Source: Lachnospiraceae bacterium (GTDB lineage: Bacteria > Bacillota > Clostridia > Lachnospirales > Lachnospiraceae). Taken from it: a DNA stretch of 59,831 nucleotides. Each line of letters begins with the position of its first letter. Position 1 is the first letter of the stretch. This document shows, piece after piece, positions 1-8,051 of the stretch. The stretch spans positions 1 to 59,831 of the forward strand of contig JAFSGY010000074.1 in the NCBI GenBank assembly GCA_017440575.1. The letters run 5' to 3'. A model generated the notes under the pieces. It had not been told where the DNA came from. It saw only the letters and a list, made by a program, of their open reading frames with translations, and searched no databases. The position numbers and the translations under genes were made by a program.

Positions 1-55
1 GATATGTTCATAATAATCAGTAAAGATGGATTGTAAGATATTCATAGTTGAATTT

Positions 56-61
56 TACAAT
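56..61 (+). promoter_or_regulatory. Weak candidate promoter -10 for the first cyclase gene
   Basis: TACAAT at 56-61 resembles a sigma-A -10 element. A poor TTGTAA at 31-36 lies 19 bases upstream as a possible -35. It would place the start of a leader RNA near position 68, ahead of the two hairpins at 81-138. The match is weak, and transcription may instead enter from outside the window. Confidence 0.3.
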
Positions 62-80
62 AAAGTAACACAAAGAAAAA

Positions 81-139
81 CCCCTTACCCCTCATGATTG
101 AGGGGCAGGGGAGTTGAGAGTGTCGAAGACACTTTTTTA
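81..139 (+). terminator. Tandem hairpins with T-run just before the first cyclase
   Basis: A CCCCT...AGGGG hairpin with an inner CCCTCA/TGAGGG stem spans about 81-111. It is followed by AGTGTC-GAA-GACACT (119-133) and a run of T. The second hairpin is a textbook intrinsic terminator ending only about 18 bases before the ATG at 157. It either ends an upstream gene outside the window or attenuates the cyclase transcript; the sequence alone does not decide. Confidence 0.65.
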
Positions 140-156
140 TTCCAGGGAGAAAGAGT

Positions 157-2067
157 ATGAGTGGAATTTATGGATTTTGGAAGCCGGGTTTGGGAATAGA
201 CAAATACGAAGAGGATACAAATAAGCTTATGCTTTGGAACAGAGCATATGGAAATGAGGAAGAGGACATATATAAAGGTGAAGACTTATGTCTTGGCTGT
301 TGTTCCGAGAAGCTTTCCGTAAGAGCAAATAGAAGTAATCCTGTTTTAAAAAGAAAGCAAAAATATGCAGTAATAGATGCATTACTTTATAATAGAGATG
401 AATTACAGCAGAAAGGTCAGTTTGCGGATGGACTTTCTGATGAGGAATTGTTATTTTCGTATATGGAACGATTTGGAATGAATGCACTGAAGGATGTAAA
501 TGGCGATTTTTGTGGTGCTATTTATGATATGGAGAAGAAGACAGTAACATTATTCAGAGATCATATGGGAATACGTCCACTGTTTTATTATTCAAATGAA
601 GAATGTGTTATCTTTTCAACCGATATGCGTGGATTGTTAGCAATGAATCAGGTGGATGTGGCTATAAATGAAAAGTGGTTATGGGGGAACATTACTGGGG
701 ATGCCAGCATGGGAACTGAAAATACCGAATTTGCTCATATTCACTGCGTTAAGCCGGCAACGTATATGATTTTTGAATATACGAATGAACGGATGCAAGT
801 TGAGAAGACAAAATATTGGCAATTAGGGAAGAGAAAGATACGGTTATCGTCAGAGAAAGATTATATAGAGCGGCTAAGAGAGTTGATTACGGATTCTGTG
901 AAGAGGAGACTGGATGCGGTATCAGGACAGATTGGCGCTGAATTATCTGGTGGACTTGATTCAGGTATAATCGATATTCTGATTCATCGATTAGGCAGAG
1001 AATGTACATATTTTTCATGGTCTGCATCGCCTCAAGAGATTCCTTTTGCGGAATATGATGAGAGAATTGTTATAGAAGATATATGTAAGCAGGAAGATAT
1101 CACCTGCAATTATGCAAAGCTTTCTTCGAATTTTGATGAAGAAAGTATTATTTCAAAAAAAATGAAGCAAATGGGAATAGAGTTAAAGATGAGTGAGGAC
1201 AATGCAAAGAAGTTTGTATTCCCACCATATGTGAATACATTACCAATTTGTAAGACGGGTGATTTTATTCATAAAAGTGGTGCGAGAGTAGTATTTACCG
1301 GTCATGGTGGAGATGAGGGCGTGAGTCATCGGTGTAACCCTTATGAATTGTTCTATCATAAAGAGTATATTCCATATCTTCAATATATGTGGACATCTAC
1401 TAAAGGTGGAAAAAATAGAATTTATAATACGTTTTTACGCTGTAAAAAGAACTTGCTGTCGACTAGAAAGACATTACGAAATCCATATATTGGAGTATTT
1501 GCTGTAAAAGAATTGTTGAATAATGATTTTTTTGAAAAGTATGATAAAGATCCGAAGCCGTCTTTAAGCTTTGCGTATGATCCAAAAGCATATATACAAG
1601 TTGGAGGAAGTCGTAACAGACTCGATGTGGTGGCTTTGCTTGGAGCTTATTCGGGAGTGCGATATATCATGCCATATTTAGACTATCGGGTAATTGATTA
1701 TGCAGTATCTATTCCAAGATATATGTATCTGAAAAATCAAAAAAATCGATATATATTTAGAGAAGCTTTTAAAGATATCATGCCGGAGTCGCTTTATACA
1801 CTGGATCGAAAGGAAGATAATAGCTGGAATAATCTGGAGAGAAAGCCTCAAAAGGAAGAAGATTATCTGGAACAGAAAAAAATGGTTGCAGACATGCTTG
1901 ATAGGGAGTATTGGTCAAAGTATCTTAATTGGGAGACGATAGACCAATGGGTAGGAAGAAAACTTCATGAAGCGGATGCAACTTTTGATAAAGGCATGCT
2001 AATTTGCCTTTCGAATTGTAATAAGATTCAAAACATTATAGAACGTTCAAGAGCGGTTAATATATAA
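157..2067 (+). CDS. Asparagine synthetase-like lasso peptide macrolactam cyclase, copy 1
   Basis: The 636-aa protein has the asparagine synthetase B layout: an N-terminal glutaminase-like fold (about 1-200) and a C-terminal ATP-pyrophosphatase domain with the PP-loop SGGLDS at 264-269 and a later GHGGDEG. Residue 2 is Ser, so the Cys nucleophile needed for glutamine hydrolysis is missing. In lasso systems this family activates an Asp or Glu side chain with ATP and joins it to the core peptide's N-terminus. AGGGAGA precedes the ATG. It faces the B1 gene across a shared terminator. A second, clearly diverged paralogue lies at 2587. The lasso role is inferred from the neighbours; an ordinary AsnB is unlikely without Cys2. 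Confidence 0.85.
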   Translation: MSGIYGFWKPGLGIDKYEEDTNKLMLWNRAYGNEEEDIYKGEDLCLGCCSEKLSVRANRSNPVLKRKQKYAVIDALLYNRDELQQKGQFADGLSDEELLFSYMERFGMNALKDVNGDFCGAIYDMEKKTVTLFRDHMGIRPLFYYSNEECVIFSTDMRGLLAMNQVDVAINEKWLWGNITGDASMGTENTEFAHIHCVKPATYMIFEYTNERMQVEKTKYWQLGKRKIRLSSEKDYIERLRELITDSVKRRLDAVSGQIGAELSGGLDSGIIDILIHRLGRECTYFSWSASPQEIPFAEYDERIVIEDICKQEDITCNYAKLSSNFDEESIISKKMKQMGIELKMSEDNAKKFVFPPYVNTLPICKTGDFIHKSGARVVFTGHGGDEGVSHRCNPYELFYHKEYIPYLQYMWTSTKGGKNRIYNTFLRCKKNLLSTRKTLRNPYIGVFAVKELLNNDFFEKYDKDPKPSLSFAYDPKAYIQVGGSRNRLDVVALLGAYSGVRYIMPYLDYRVIDYAVSIPRYMYLKNQKNRYIFREAFKDIMPESLYTLDRKEDNSWNNLERKPQKEEDYLEQKKMVADMLDREYWSKYLNWETIDQWVGRKLHEADATFDKGMLICLSNCNKIQNIIERSRAVNI

Positions 2068-2074
2068 ACAAAAA

Positions 2075-2105
2075 ACTGGAAACCCACCATAGTTTCCAGT
2101 TTTTT
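2075..2105. terminator. Bidirectional terminator between cyclase 1 and B1
   Basis: ACTGGAAAC (2075-2083) pairs perfectly with GTTTCCAGT (2092-2100). There is an A-run on the left and a T-run on the right. It lies between two convergent genes and can stop transcription from both sides. Confidence 0.85.
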
Positions 2106-2116
2106 TGATATCATAC

Positions 2117-2398
2117 TTAATTATCCATCAATTCAACAAATTCATTCTTTTGCATCTGTAGCAGGAAATCCTGAACGGATGCCATACAAGTCTCAGCATC
2201 AACATCATAAATTTTTAATAAGGAATCACGTATCTCGCCAACGGTAATATCGTTAGCAATCATGTCCCATATCTCATTTGCAGAACCCTTTAACAGAAAA
2301 TATTTTCCTGTTGAAAAATCAATCATTACTTTTTCACCTGATAAGTCTGTAACATCTAGTTGTTTAATGAGGTGAACCTTTGTATTCTCGTTCATCAT
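2117..2398 (-). CDS. PqqD-like leader-recognition protein (lasso B1 type)
   Basis: The 93-aa protein is a PqqD-family RiPP recognition element: a short beta-rich front with the pattern VMIDFSTGKYFLLKGSANEIWDMI followed by helices. In lasso systems the separate B1 protein binds the leader peptide and hands the precursor to the B2 protease. The start (two adjacent ATG codons, 2398 or 2395) follows GGAAGGGA. It is the only gene of the RiPP locus on the minus strand, with its own strong promoter (2441-2469), so it is transcribed divergently from cyclase 2. Separate B1 and B2 proteins are normal in Firmicutes lasso loci; the inverted orientation is less usual. Confidence 0.8.
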   Translation of the reverse strand: MMNENTKVHLIKQLDVTDLSGEKVMIDFSTGKYFLLKGSANEIWDMIANDITVGEIRDSLLKIYDVDAETCMASVQDFLLQMQKNEFVELMDN

Positions 2399-2440
2399 TT
2401 GCGTCCCTTCCTCAATTATCAGTAGTATTTGCTTATAATA

Positions 2441-2469
2441 ATTATAATTCTTAGGTTAGGATAAGTCAA
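2441..2469 (-). promoter_or_regulatory. Sigma-A promoter of the B1 gene
   Basis: Read on the minus strand: TTGACT (2469-2464), 17-base spacer, TATAAT (2446-2441). This is a near-consensus promoter about 45 bases upstream of the B1 start. Confidence 0.8.
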
Positions 2470-2505
2470 TTGTAGAAATAGAACTATCCAATATTTGAAT
2501 GATTA

Positions 2506-2514
2506 TGATATACT
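2506..2514 (+). promoter_or_regulatory. Extended -10 promoter of cyclase 2
   Basis: TGA-TATACT (2506-2514) forms an extended -10 with no good -35 box at the usual distance. It is 73 bases upstream of the cyclase 2 ATG and back-to-back with the B1 promoter. Confidence 0.5.
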
Positions 2515-2586
2515 GTTCACACAGTGGTTAGCATTGATTGCTAAGCACATTTTCAAATTATGTAAGTTACAGTTCAGGAGGAACGT

Positions 2587-4503
2587 ATGTCTGCAATATG
2601 GGGAATAGTCAGATTCAATGAAGATCGTCAGATAGATCAGGCAGTGGCGATGAATCTGGAGAGAGCCTATCAGCGTTACAAAATTGACCGCATGGAGCAC
2701 ATAGAAGTAGCGAATGCGATATTCGGATGCGGTCATCAATATATGGTAAAGGGTGCAGCTTTGGAGCAGCTGCCTTTTTATGATGTGGAAAATGACATAG
2801 TATTCACGGCAGACTGTGTATTAGATAATAGAGAAGAGATTCTTGCTGAATTTCCGGAGTTGGCGAAGGACACACCGGATGGAAAGCTGTTGTATCAGGC
2901 GTATTTAAAATGGGGTAAAGAAGTTACAGACCATGTTTTAGGAGCGTTTGCGTTTGCAGTATATCATATCAAGACGAAACGGGTTTTCATTTATACAGAT
3001 CATATGGGTAATCGTAGTATGTTTTACCATTATGAGAAGGGAATGCTGTATTTTAGCACGGCGGCTATTCCGTTAGCAAAGGCTTTACATGCGCAGATAA
3101 ATGAGAAATGGCTGACAGGCTGTCTGTCGAATATTTCCGCAGATATGATGCTGTTTGAGAATTTGTCACCATATGAGGGAATCTTGCAGCAACAGCCGGG
3201 AACATGCATGGAGATTACAATAGAAGGAATAGCAAAGCAGCAATATTGGTCGCCGATGTGGTTTAAGCCAGACTTGAATATACGAAGTGATGAAGAATGT
3301 AAGGAGCTTTTCGTATCTACGCTATCGGATAGTGTGATATCCATGCTTCGAAGTGAACAGAAGACAGGCTGTACGTTAAGTGGAGGCTTAGATTCTACTG
3401 CAATAGCGGCATTGGCTGCTAAGACATTGGCTGAAAGAAAGGAGCAGATTTACAGCTTTACATCGGTTCCATTGCCTGATTTTCATGAGAATAGAAATTC
3501 TTATAGTATTGTGGATGAGACAAAAGGCGTGAAAGCATTGTGTGAATGGTATCCGAATATTCATTCAGAATTTCTGGCATGTGAAGGGAAGGATGCTTTT
3601 TCTGCTTTGGAGGAAATTATGCCATTGGTAGGGTATCCCATGAAGTCAGGTCATAATCTTACTTGGTTAAATGAGATATATAAAAGGGCATCGGAACAAG
3701 GGTGCCGTCTGATGTTGAAGGGGCAGTTTGGTAACAGTACGATTTCATACGGAACTGTATTAGGAACGATGTATCAGGAATTATGTAGTGGTCATCCCAT
3801 CGAGGCGTTTCAGTTAATGACGGGATTTGGAAAGCGTTATGGAATACCAAGGAAAGTAGTGGCAAAGCGATTTTGCATAGAAGTTCTGAGTCGTTTCCGA
3901 CAGTCTGAAATAGAGAGAAATGACATGTTGGCATCAGCTGAAAAGTGTGAAAAATATCAAATAGAAAAGAAATTGAAGGCCTGCATGAGAAATGGCGGAC
4001 AGATTGATTCAAGGAAAGAACGTCTGGCATTTATTGCTGATTATATAGCGTTACAGCAATTAAGCATGTTTGATACAGTTATGGGATTGACCTATGGTAT
4101 TCTGATACGTGACCCTGCCAAGGACAAGCGTGTGGTCGAGCTGTGCTGTCGGGTTCCGGTAAAGTACAATCTGGCAGGATTCCTAGAGCGAGGCATGGTT
4201 AGAACCTTTATGAGAGGCATTGTACCGGATTCTATATTGCTGGATGTACACCATAGAGGCTTGCAAAGTGCAGATTACGCACATCGTAGTAGAGTATTAT
4301 GGGAGAAGCAGCGAGATCAGATTATACAGGCGTTAGAGGAGCCAGAGCTAAGAAGGTATGTGGATGATAGTGTATTAGATTCCATGCTTATTTACTTAAA
4401 GGAAACGCCCGCATCAGAGCTTGATGAACTGGAGATTCGAAAAGCAAATGTGTTGTATTCGTGCGCAGTTTTTTTACAAATGAACAAGAGGGAGTTAGTG
4501 TAA
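2587..4503 (+). CDS. Asparagine synthetase-like lasso peptide macrolactam cyclase, copy 2
   Basis: The 638-aa protein has the same two-domain plan as the product of 157-2067: N-terminal glutaminase-like region starting MSAIWG (no Cys2) and the PP-loop SGGLDS at 265-270. The two copies keep the same length and motifs but differ widely in sequence, which points to old duplication or separate recruitment. CAGGAGGAACGT gives a strong ribosome site. It is followed by kinase 1 and the precursor. Two cyclases for one precursor is uncommon: each may form a different link, or one may be a partner subunit without its own chemistry. Confidence 0.85.
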   Translation: MSAIWGIVRFNEDRQIDQAVAMNLERAYQRYKIDRMEHIEVANAIFGCGHQYMVKGAALEQLPFYDVENDIVFTADCVLDNREEILAEFPELAKDTPDGKLLYQAYLKWGKEVTDHVLGAFAFAVYHIKTKRVFIYTDHMGNRSMFYHYEKGMLYFSTAAIPLAKALHAQINEKWLTGCLSNISADMMLFENLSPYEGILQQQPGTCMEITIEGIAKQQYWSPMWFKPDLNIRSDEECKELFVSTLSDSVISMLRSEQKTGCTLSGGLDSTAIAALAAKTLAERKEQIYSFTSVPLPDFHENRNSYSIVDETKGVKALCEWYPNIHSEFLACEGKDAFSALEEIMPLVGYPMKSGHNLTWLNEIYKRASEQGCRLMLKGQFGNSTISYGTVLGTMYQELCSGHPIEAFQLMTGFGKRYGIPRKVVAKRFCIEVLSRFRQSEIERNDMLASAEKCEKYQIEKKLKACMRNGGQIDSRKERLAFIADYIALQQLSMFDTVMGLTYGILIRDPAKDKRVVELCCRVPVKYNLAGFLERGMVRTFMRGIVPDSILLDVHHRGLQSADYAHRSRVLWEKQRDQIIQALEEPELRRYVDDSVLDSMLIYLKETPASELDELEIRKANVLYSCAVFLQMNKRELV

Positions 4504-4590
4504 AAAAGCATATATGCCACTTTTTTTACACGGCAAATTTGTGCTATGCACAAATTCGCAGAAATTGAGAAAGGCAAGGTTGTTAATGTG

Positions 4591-5490
4591 ATGTTTTATT
4601 ATAAATTATATGGTTTGACGGTGGCTTCGGAGATAGAGTTTACAGAAGCCATTCCGTGTGAGGAAATGGAAGAAACGGATGCGGTGATTGCTTTCGCAGA
4701 GCCGCCGGAGTGGGTGATGGAGCAGTACCATGAGGGAAAATATTCATCTTTGTCCATGGACGTTATGTGGTTCCGACTAGAGGATGAGATGCTCATCTAT
4801 GTGGAAAAGGGCAGAGACGTCAGGGTAAAGCTGCTGGATGACAAAATGGATAGAGTAAGAATGCGCTCATATATTTTATCTGGAGCAATGACATTCTTGA
4901 TGATGCAGCATAATTATGTTTTGATTCATGGAAGTGCATTGGTGTATCAAGACAAGGCATTTATCGTATCAGGTTGTAGTGGCTCCGGTAAATCGACAAC
5001 GGCATTAGAGCTGTTAAAACGACCTGACATTCTCTTTGCGTCGGATGATATCTGTGCAGTAAAGATAGTAGAGAATCAGTGTCTGCTTTATCCGGGACCA
5101 CCATTTCAAAAGGTATGTGAGGATGTCAAGGAAAGAGAAAACGAGCATGAATATATTTATCTGGAGGAAGCAGGAGGAAAGTTTGGCAGAAAGCTGCAAC
5201 AAGGCTATGTGACGAAACCTCTAGAGATAACGGGGATGTTTATTCTAGAAAAAAGTGAAACAGAGCAGCTTAAAATGACCTCCTATAAGGGAGTAGAAGC
5301 TTTGCATGCCCTTACCCACAATATGTTCCGTGGAGAACTGTGGAATATCTTAGGGATTACACCTCAAAGACTACAGCAGTTTATGAAGGTGGCAAATAGC
5401 CTTGCTATTTATAAGGTAGAAAGACCGGTTAACAGTGATACAGTGAACGAGCGGTGCGATATGATTATGGCAGAAATACAAAAAATCTAA
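4591..5490 (+). CDS. HPr kinase-like peptide kinase, copy 1
   Basis: The 299-aa protein has a nucleotide-binding P-loop SGCSGSGKST about 120 residues in and the HprK/PEP-carboxykinase-like fold seen in lasso loci. In the paeninodin system such a kinase phosphorylates the precursor's C-terminal Ser. An upstream in-frame ATG at 4546 exists, but the start at 4591 (MFYYKLYG) aligns with the start of the paralogue at 8052 (MYCYRIYG) and follows AAGGCAAGG, so I prefer it. It sits between cyclase 2 and the precursor. The substrate is uncertain because the precursor ends in Val. Confidence 0.8.
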   Translation: MFYYKLYGLTVASEIEFTEAIPCEEMEETDAVIAFAEPPEWVMEQYHEGKYSSLSMDVMWFRLEDEMLIYVEKGRDVRVKLLDDKMDRVRMRSYILSGAMTFLMMQHNYVLIHGSALVYQDKAFIVSGCSGSGKSTTALELLKRPDILFASDDICAVKIVENQCLLYPGPPFQKVCEDVKERENEHEYIYLEEAGGKFGRKLQQGYVTKPLEITGMFILEKSETEQLKMTSYKGVEALHALTHNMFRGELWNILGITPQRLQQFMKVANSLAIYKVERPVNSDTVNERCDMIMAEIQKI

Positions 5491-5491
5491 A

Positions 5492-5524
5492 AAATCTAAC
5501 AATCATGTTAGATTTCTTGTTTTA
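5492..5524 (+). terminator. Intrinsic terminator after kinase 1
   Basis: AAATCTAAC (5492-5500) pairs with GTTAGATTT (5507-5515) and is followed by CTTGTTTT. It separates the cyclase 2-kinase 1 unit from the precursor gene. Confidence 0.75.
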
Positions 5525-5545
5525 TGTCACCTAGATTGCTATAGT
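5517..5545 (+). promoter_or_regulatory. Promoter of the RiPP precursor gene
   Basis: TTGTTT (5517-5522), 17-base spacer and TATAGT (5540-5545). The -35 box overlaps the tail of the preceding terminator. The start site would fall near 5552, about 28 bases before the ATG. Confidence 0.7.
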
Positions 5546-5570
5546 ATATGAGTAAAATAATGAATCTAGG
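5530..5570. promoter_or_regulatory. Operator-like inverted repeat at the precursor promoter
   Basis: CCTAGATT (5530-5537) and AATCTAGG (5563-5570) are perfect 8-base inverted arms with a 25-base gap. One arm lies between -35 and -10; the other merges with the AGGAGG ribosome site. Only the second arm is transcribed, so this would act as a DNA-binding site rather than an RNA hairpin. Confidence 0.4.
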
Positions 5571-5579
5571 AGGGCGATT

Positions 5580-5762
5580 ATGAAAAAGTGGAATGCTCCA
5601 GTAATGGAAGAATTAAGCATCTCTTGCACAGAGCAGGGAAAGCATATCAGTACAGAATTTGATGAAATCAGAGTAGACCAGAATGGTAACTACTGGGTAA
5701 GCTTTGCAAGTGGTGGAGAAGATTCTAATCCTGATGTAGATGGTAATGTAACTGTAGTCTAG
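5580..5762 (+). CDS. Lasso-type RiPP precursor peptide
   Basis: The 60-aa peptide follows a strong AGGAGG site and ends just before a perfect terminator. The front half reads like a Firmicutes lasso leader: KKW-x-x-P with hydrophobics (W4, P7, L12, I14) and the TEQGK segment at 17-21, where leaders usually carry a conserved Thr near the cut. A core beginning near Gln19/Gly20 would be over 40 residues, with ring acceptors Glu26 or Asp28. A second reading cuts before Gly45 or Gly46, giving a 15-16 residue core closed on Asp52 or Asp54. The peptide is acid-rich, has one Cys (16) and ends VTVV. Its identity is from context; the cut site is not settled. Confidence 0.8.
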   Translation: MKKWNAPVMEELSISCTEQGKHISTEFDEIRVDQNGNYWVSFASGGEDSNPDVDGNVTVV

Positions 5763-5780
5763 TTGTTACTACGAGTAAAA

Positions 5781-5808
5781 AATGGAAGATTTTCTTCCAT
5801 TTTTTTTG
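5781..5808 (+). terminator. Terminator after the precursor gene
   Basis: AATGGAAG (5781-5788) pairs with CTTCCATT (5794-5801), with a loop ATTTT and a run of eight T. Placed right after the precursor, it would make the precursor message more abundant than those of the downstream enzymes. Confidence 0.85.
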
Positions 5809-5862
5809 TACATTATCACATAGGAGAAAAGGCTTAGATTCTATGGAAATATTATGAAACTA

Positions 5863-5871
5863 TGCTATACT
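5863..5871 (+). promoter_or_regulatory. Extended -10 promoter for the B2-exporter-kinase 2 unit
   Basis: TGC-TATACT at 5863-5871 forms an extended -10 about 48 bases upstream of the B2 start. No clear -35 is visible. Confidence 0.5.
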
Positions 5872-5918
5872 AGAATAGTTTGAGGTTGTAATGAGTAGTG
5901 AAAAGGAAGAGAGGGCAA

Positions 5919-6347
5919 ATGGGTAGAATTATTAATTACCTTAGGTATAATAACGAAAAATGGATGACCATTAAAATATACATTTATACATGGTTTTATC
6001 GAATGTGCATCCTACTGATACCAAAGCCAAAGTTTGAAAAGATGATTGGAGAGCGAGGCGTGGAGTCAGAGCAGGAAGAGAGCTATGAAAACATGAAAAC
6101 GGCGAAACGTGTCGGGATTCATGTATACCGTGTAACAGGACACACATTATGGGAGAGTAAGTGTCTGGTACAGGCGATGACTGCTAGAAGGCTTTTGAAG
6201 GAGAAAGGCATTCACTCCACCTTATATCTTGGAGTAGGTAAGGAAAATGACAAGATGATTGCCCATGCATGGCTTAGATGTGGGCGTTTGTATGTGACAG
6301 GTGGAAATGGCGAGGGTTATGCCATGGTAGCAAAGTTCAGGAATTAG
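5919..6347 (+). CDS. Transglutaminase-like leader peptidase (lasso B2 type)
   Basis: The 142-aa protein is of the transglutaminase-like cysteine protease family that removes the leader in lasso biosynthesis. The catalytic Cys is Cys82 (ESKCLVQA) and the His is His117 (AHAWL). The Asp usually found a few residues after HAW is not evident (RCGRLY instead), so the third catalytic residue is uncertain. A GTG start at 5898 is possible, but ATG 5919 lies right behind GAGAGGG. It is followed by the exporter after 24 bases and works with the divergently encoded B1 protein. Confidence 0.8.
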   Translation: MGRIINYLRYNNEKWMTIKIYIYTWFYRMCILLIPKPKFEKMIGERGVESEQEESYENMKTAKRVGIHVYRVTGHTLWESKCLVQAMTARRLLKEKGIHSTLYLGVGKENDKMIAHAWLRCGRLYVTGGNGEGYAMVAKFRN

Positions 6348-6371
6348 GGATTAAAGGATTAGAGTATAGAT

Positions 6372-8048
6372 ATGAATAAACTAAAGAAATTATGGAACGA
6401 CAGGGATAATCAGTATCAATATGCTAAGTGGATGCTGCAATATGTAAAGCCATACATAGGGAAAATCTCTCTCATGATGGCATTTCATTTGGGAAGTACG
6501 GTAATCTCTTTGCTTATGGTTACGTTATCTAAGAGAATTATTGATAATGCAACAGAAGGGAATCAATTTGTGGCGTTGATTATCGTTTATCTGGCATTGG
6601 TAATTGGAATGCAGGTAGTAAGTGTGGTTGCAGGTTTGATGAGTACCATGCTGTCAGAACGTTTTTCCTTCGGTATACGTAAGCAGATTTATGAGAAGAT
6701 TATCAACTCTCACTGGATGGATGTGAAGCGTTATCATACAGGTGATTTAATGACGCGATTAACCAGCGATGCGGGAAATATTGCAGATGGACTGATAGGA
6801 ACGATTCCGAGCATCATTCAGTTATGTATCGAGTTGCTTATGGTATTTTTTACGTTATTCTTCTATTCACCATTATTAGCGGTGTTTGCGCTGTTAGTAG
6901 CCCCGGTAGCGGCTATTACATCATGGTGGTTTGGTAAGAAACTGAAAAAACTTCAGGTAAAGGTACAGGAGTCAGAGGCGAAATATCGTTCTTTTATACA
7001 GGAGAGTCTTGCAAATCTCCTTATTGTAAAAGCATTTGCAAATGAGGAGTACTCCACAGAGCGATTAACGAATCTGAGAGAAGAGAGATTTCACTGGCTT
7101 TTTGAGAGAACGAAGATGTCCATGGTTAGCCATACCGTTATGTCGATGTCATTTCAGATAGGATATATAGCAGCTTTTGCTTATGGTGCGCTTCAGATTT
7201 CCAGACAGGTAATTACCTATGGTACCATGTCTGTATTTCTTACCTTGGTAAACAGAGTGCAGTCGCCGATTATGGCATTAGCTCAGCAGATTCCGAAGGT
7301 AGTGTCCGTTCTGGCATCCGCAGGAAGAATTATGGAGTTGCAGGATATACCTTTAGAAGAAAAGGAAGAAAAACAGTTGACTGCAGAGAGTGTCGGCGTA
7401 AATATTCAGAATCTGACCTTTGGTTATACAGATGAGACGGTATTAGATGATGTGTCTGTACAGATTAATCCGGGTGAATTTGTAGCGATTGTGGGTGCAT
7501 CCGGAATCGGTAAAACGACATTAATTCGTATTATTATGTCCTTTATGAGCAAAATAGAGGGAAGTGTTACCTTTTTCAATGAAAAGGGTGAGACGGAAAA
7601 GGCAAATGCTGCTACGAGAAACTTTATTGCTTATGTACCTCAGGGAAATACATTGTTCAGTGGTACTGTGCGTGAAAATATTCGCATGGGTAATCTGAAT
7701 GCTACCGAGGAAGAGATGTGGGAAGCACTGAAAATGGCAGCAGGTGATGAATTTGTTAAGAGTCTGCCAAACGGTATTGATACCGTAATCGGTGAGCGTG
7801 GTCATGGACTTTCAGAAGGACAGGCACAGAGAATTGCCATTGCAAGAGCTTTTGTCAGAAAGGCACCGTTCCTGATTCTCGATGAGGCTACATCAGCACT
7901 GGACGAAGCAACAGAGCAGGGAGTGATCAAGGGATTGCAACAGTTAAGTCCTAGACCTACCTGTCTGATTATCACACATCGTAAGAGTATCTTAGAGTAT
8001 TGTGACAGAGAGATTATGATTGAGAATAAGAAAACGATAGAGGAATAA
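6372..8048 (+). CDS. ABC exporter (fused membrane and ATPase domains) of the RiPP locus
   Basis: The 558-aa half-transporter has a six-helix membrane domain (about 20-310) and an ATPase domain with Walker A GASGIGKTT (375-383), Q-loop YVPQG, signature LSEGQ (480-484) and Walker B LILDEATSAL (501-510). There is no N-terminal C39 peptidase domain, which fits leader removal by B1/B2 before export. It most likely exports the mature peptide and may also give self-protection. It ends three bases before kinase 2, which suggests co-translation. Confidence 0.88.
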   Translation: MNKLKKLWNDRDNQYQYAKWMLQYVKPYIGKISLMMAFHLGSTVISLLMVTLSKRIIDNATEGNQFVALIIVYLALVIGMQVVSVVAGLMSTMLSERFSFGIRKQIYEKIINSHWMDVKRYHTGDLMTRLTSDAGNIADGLIGTIPSIIQLCIELLMVFFTLFFYSPLLAVFALLVAPVAAITSWWFGKKLKKLQVKVQESEAKYRSFIQESLANLLIVKAFANEEYSTERLTNLREERFHWLFERTKMSMVSHTVMSMSFQIGYIAAFAYGALQISRQVITYGTMSVFLTLVNRVQSPIMALAQQIPKVVSVLASAGRIMELQDIPLEEKEEKQLTAESVGVNIQNLTFGYTDETVLDDVSVQINPGEFVAIVGASGIGKTTLIRIIMSFMSKIEGSVTFFNEKGETEKANAATRNFIAYVPQGNTLFSGTVRENIRMGNLNATEEEMWEALKMAAGDEFVKSLPNGIDTVIGERGHGLSEGQAQRIAIARAFVRKAPFLILDEATSALDEATEQGVIKGLQQLSPRPTCLIITHRKSILEYCDREIMIENKKTIEE

Positions 8049-8051
8049 GGA

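Noticed and set aside
157-4503. Ordinary asparagine synthetase genes
   Set aside because: Both proteins lack Cys2, and they sit with PqqD-like, transglutaminase-like, HprK-like and exporter genes around a small precursor peptide, a setting that fits lasso cyclases.
4501-4535. Terminator after cyclase 2
   Set aside because: GCATATATGC followed by a T-run is present, but the stem is short and AT-rich; too weak to call with confidence, and kinase 1 follows closely.
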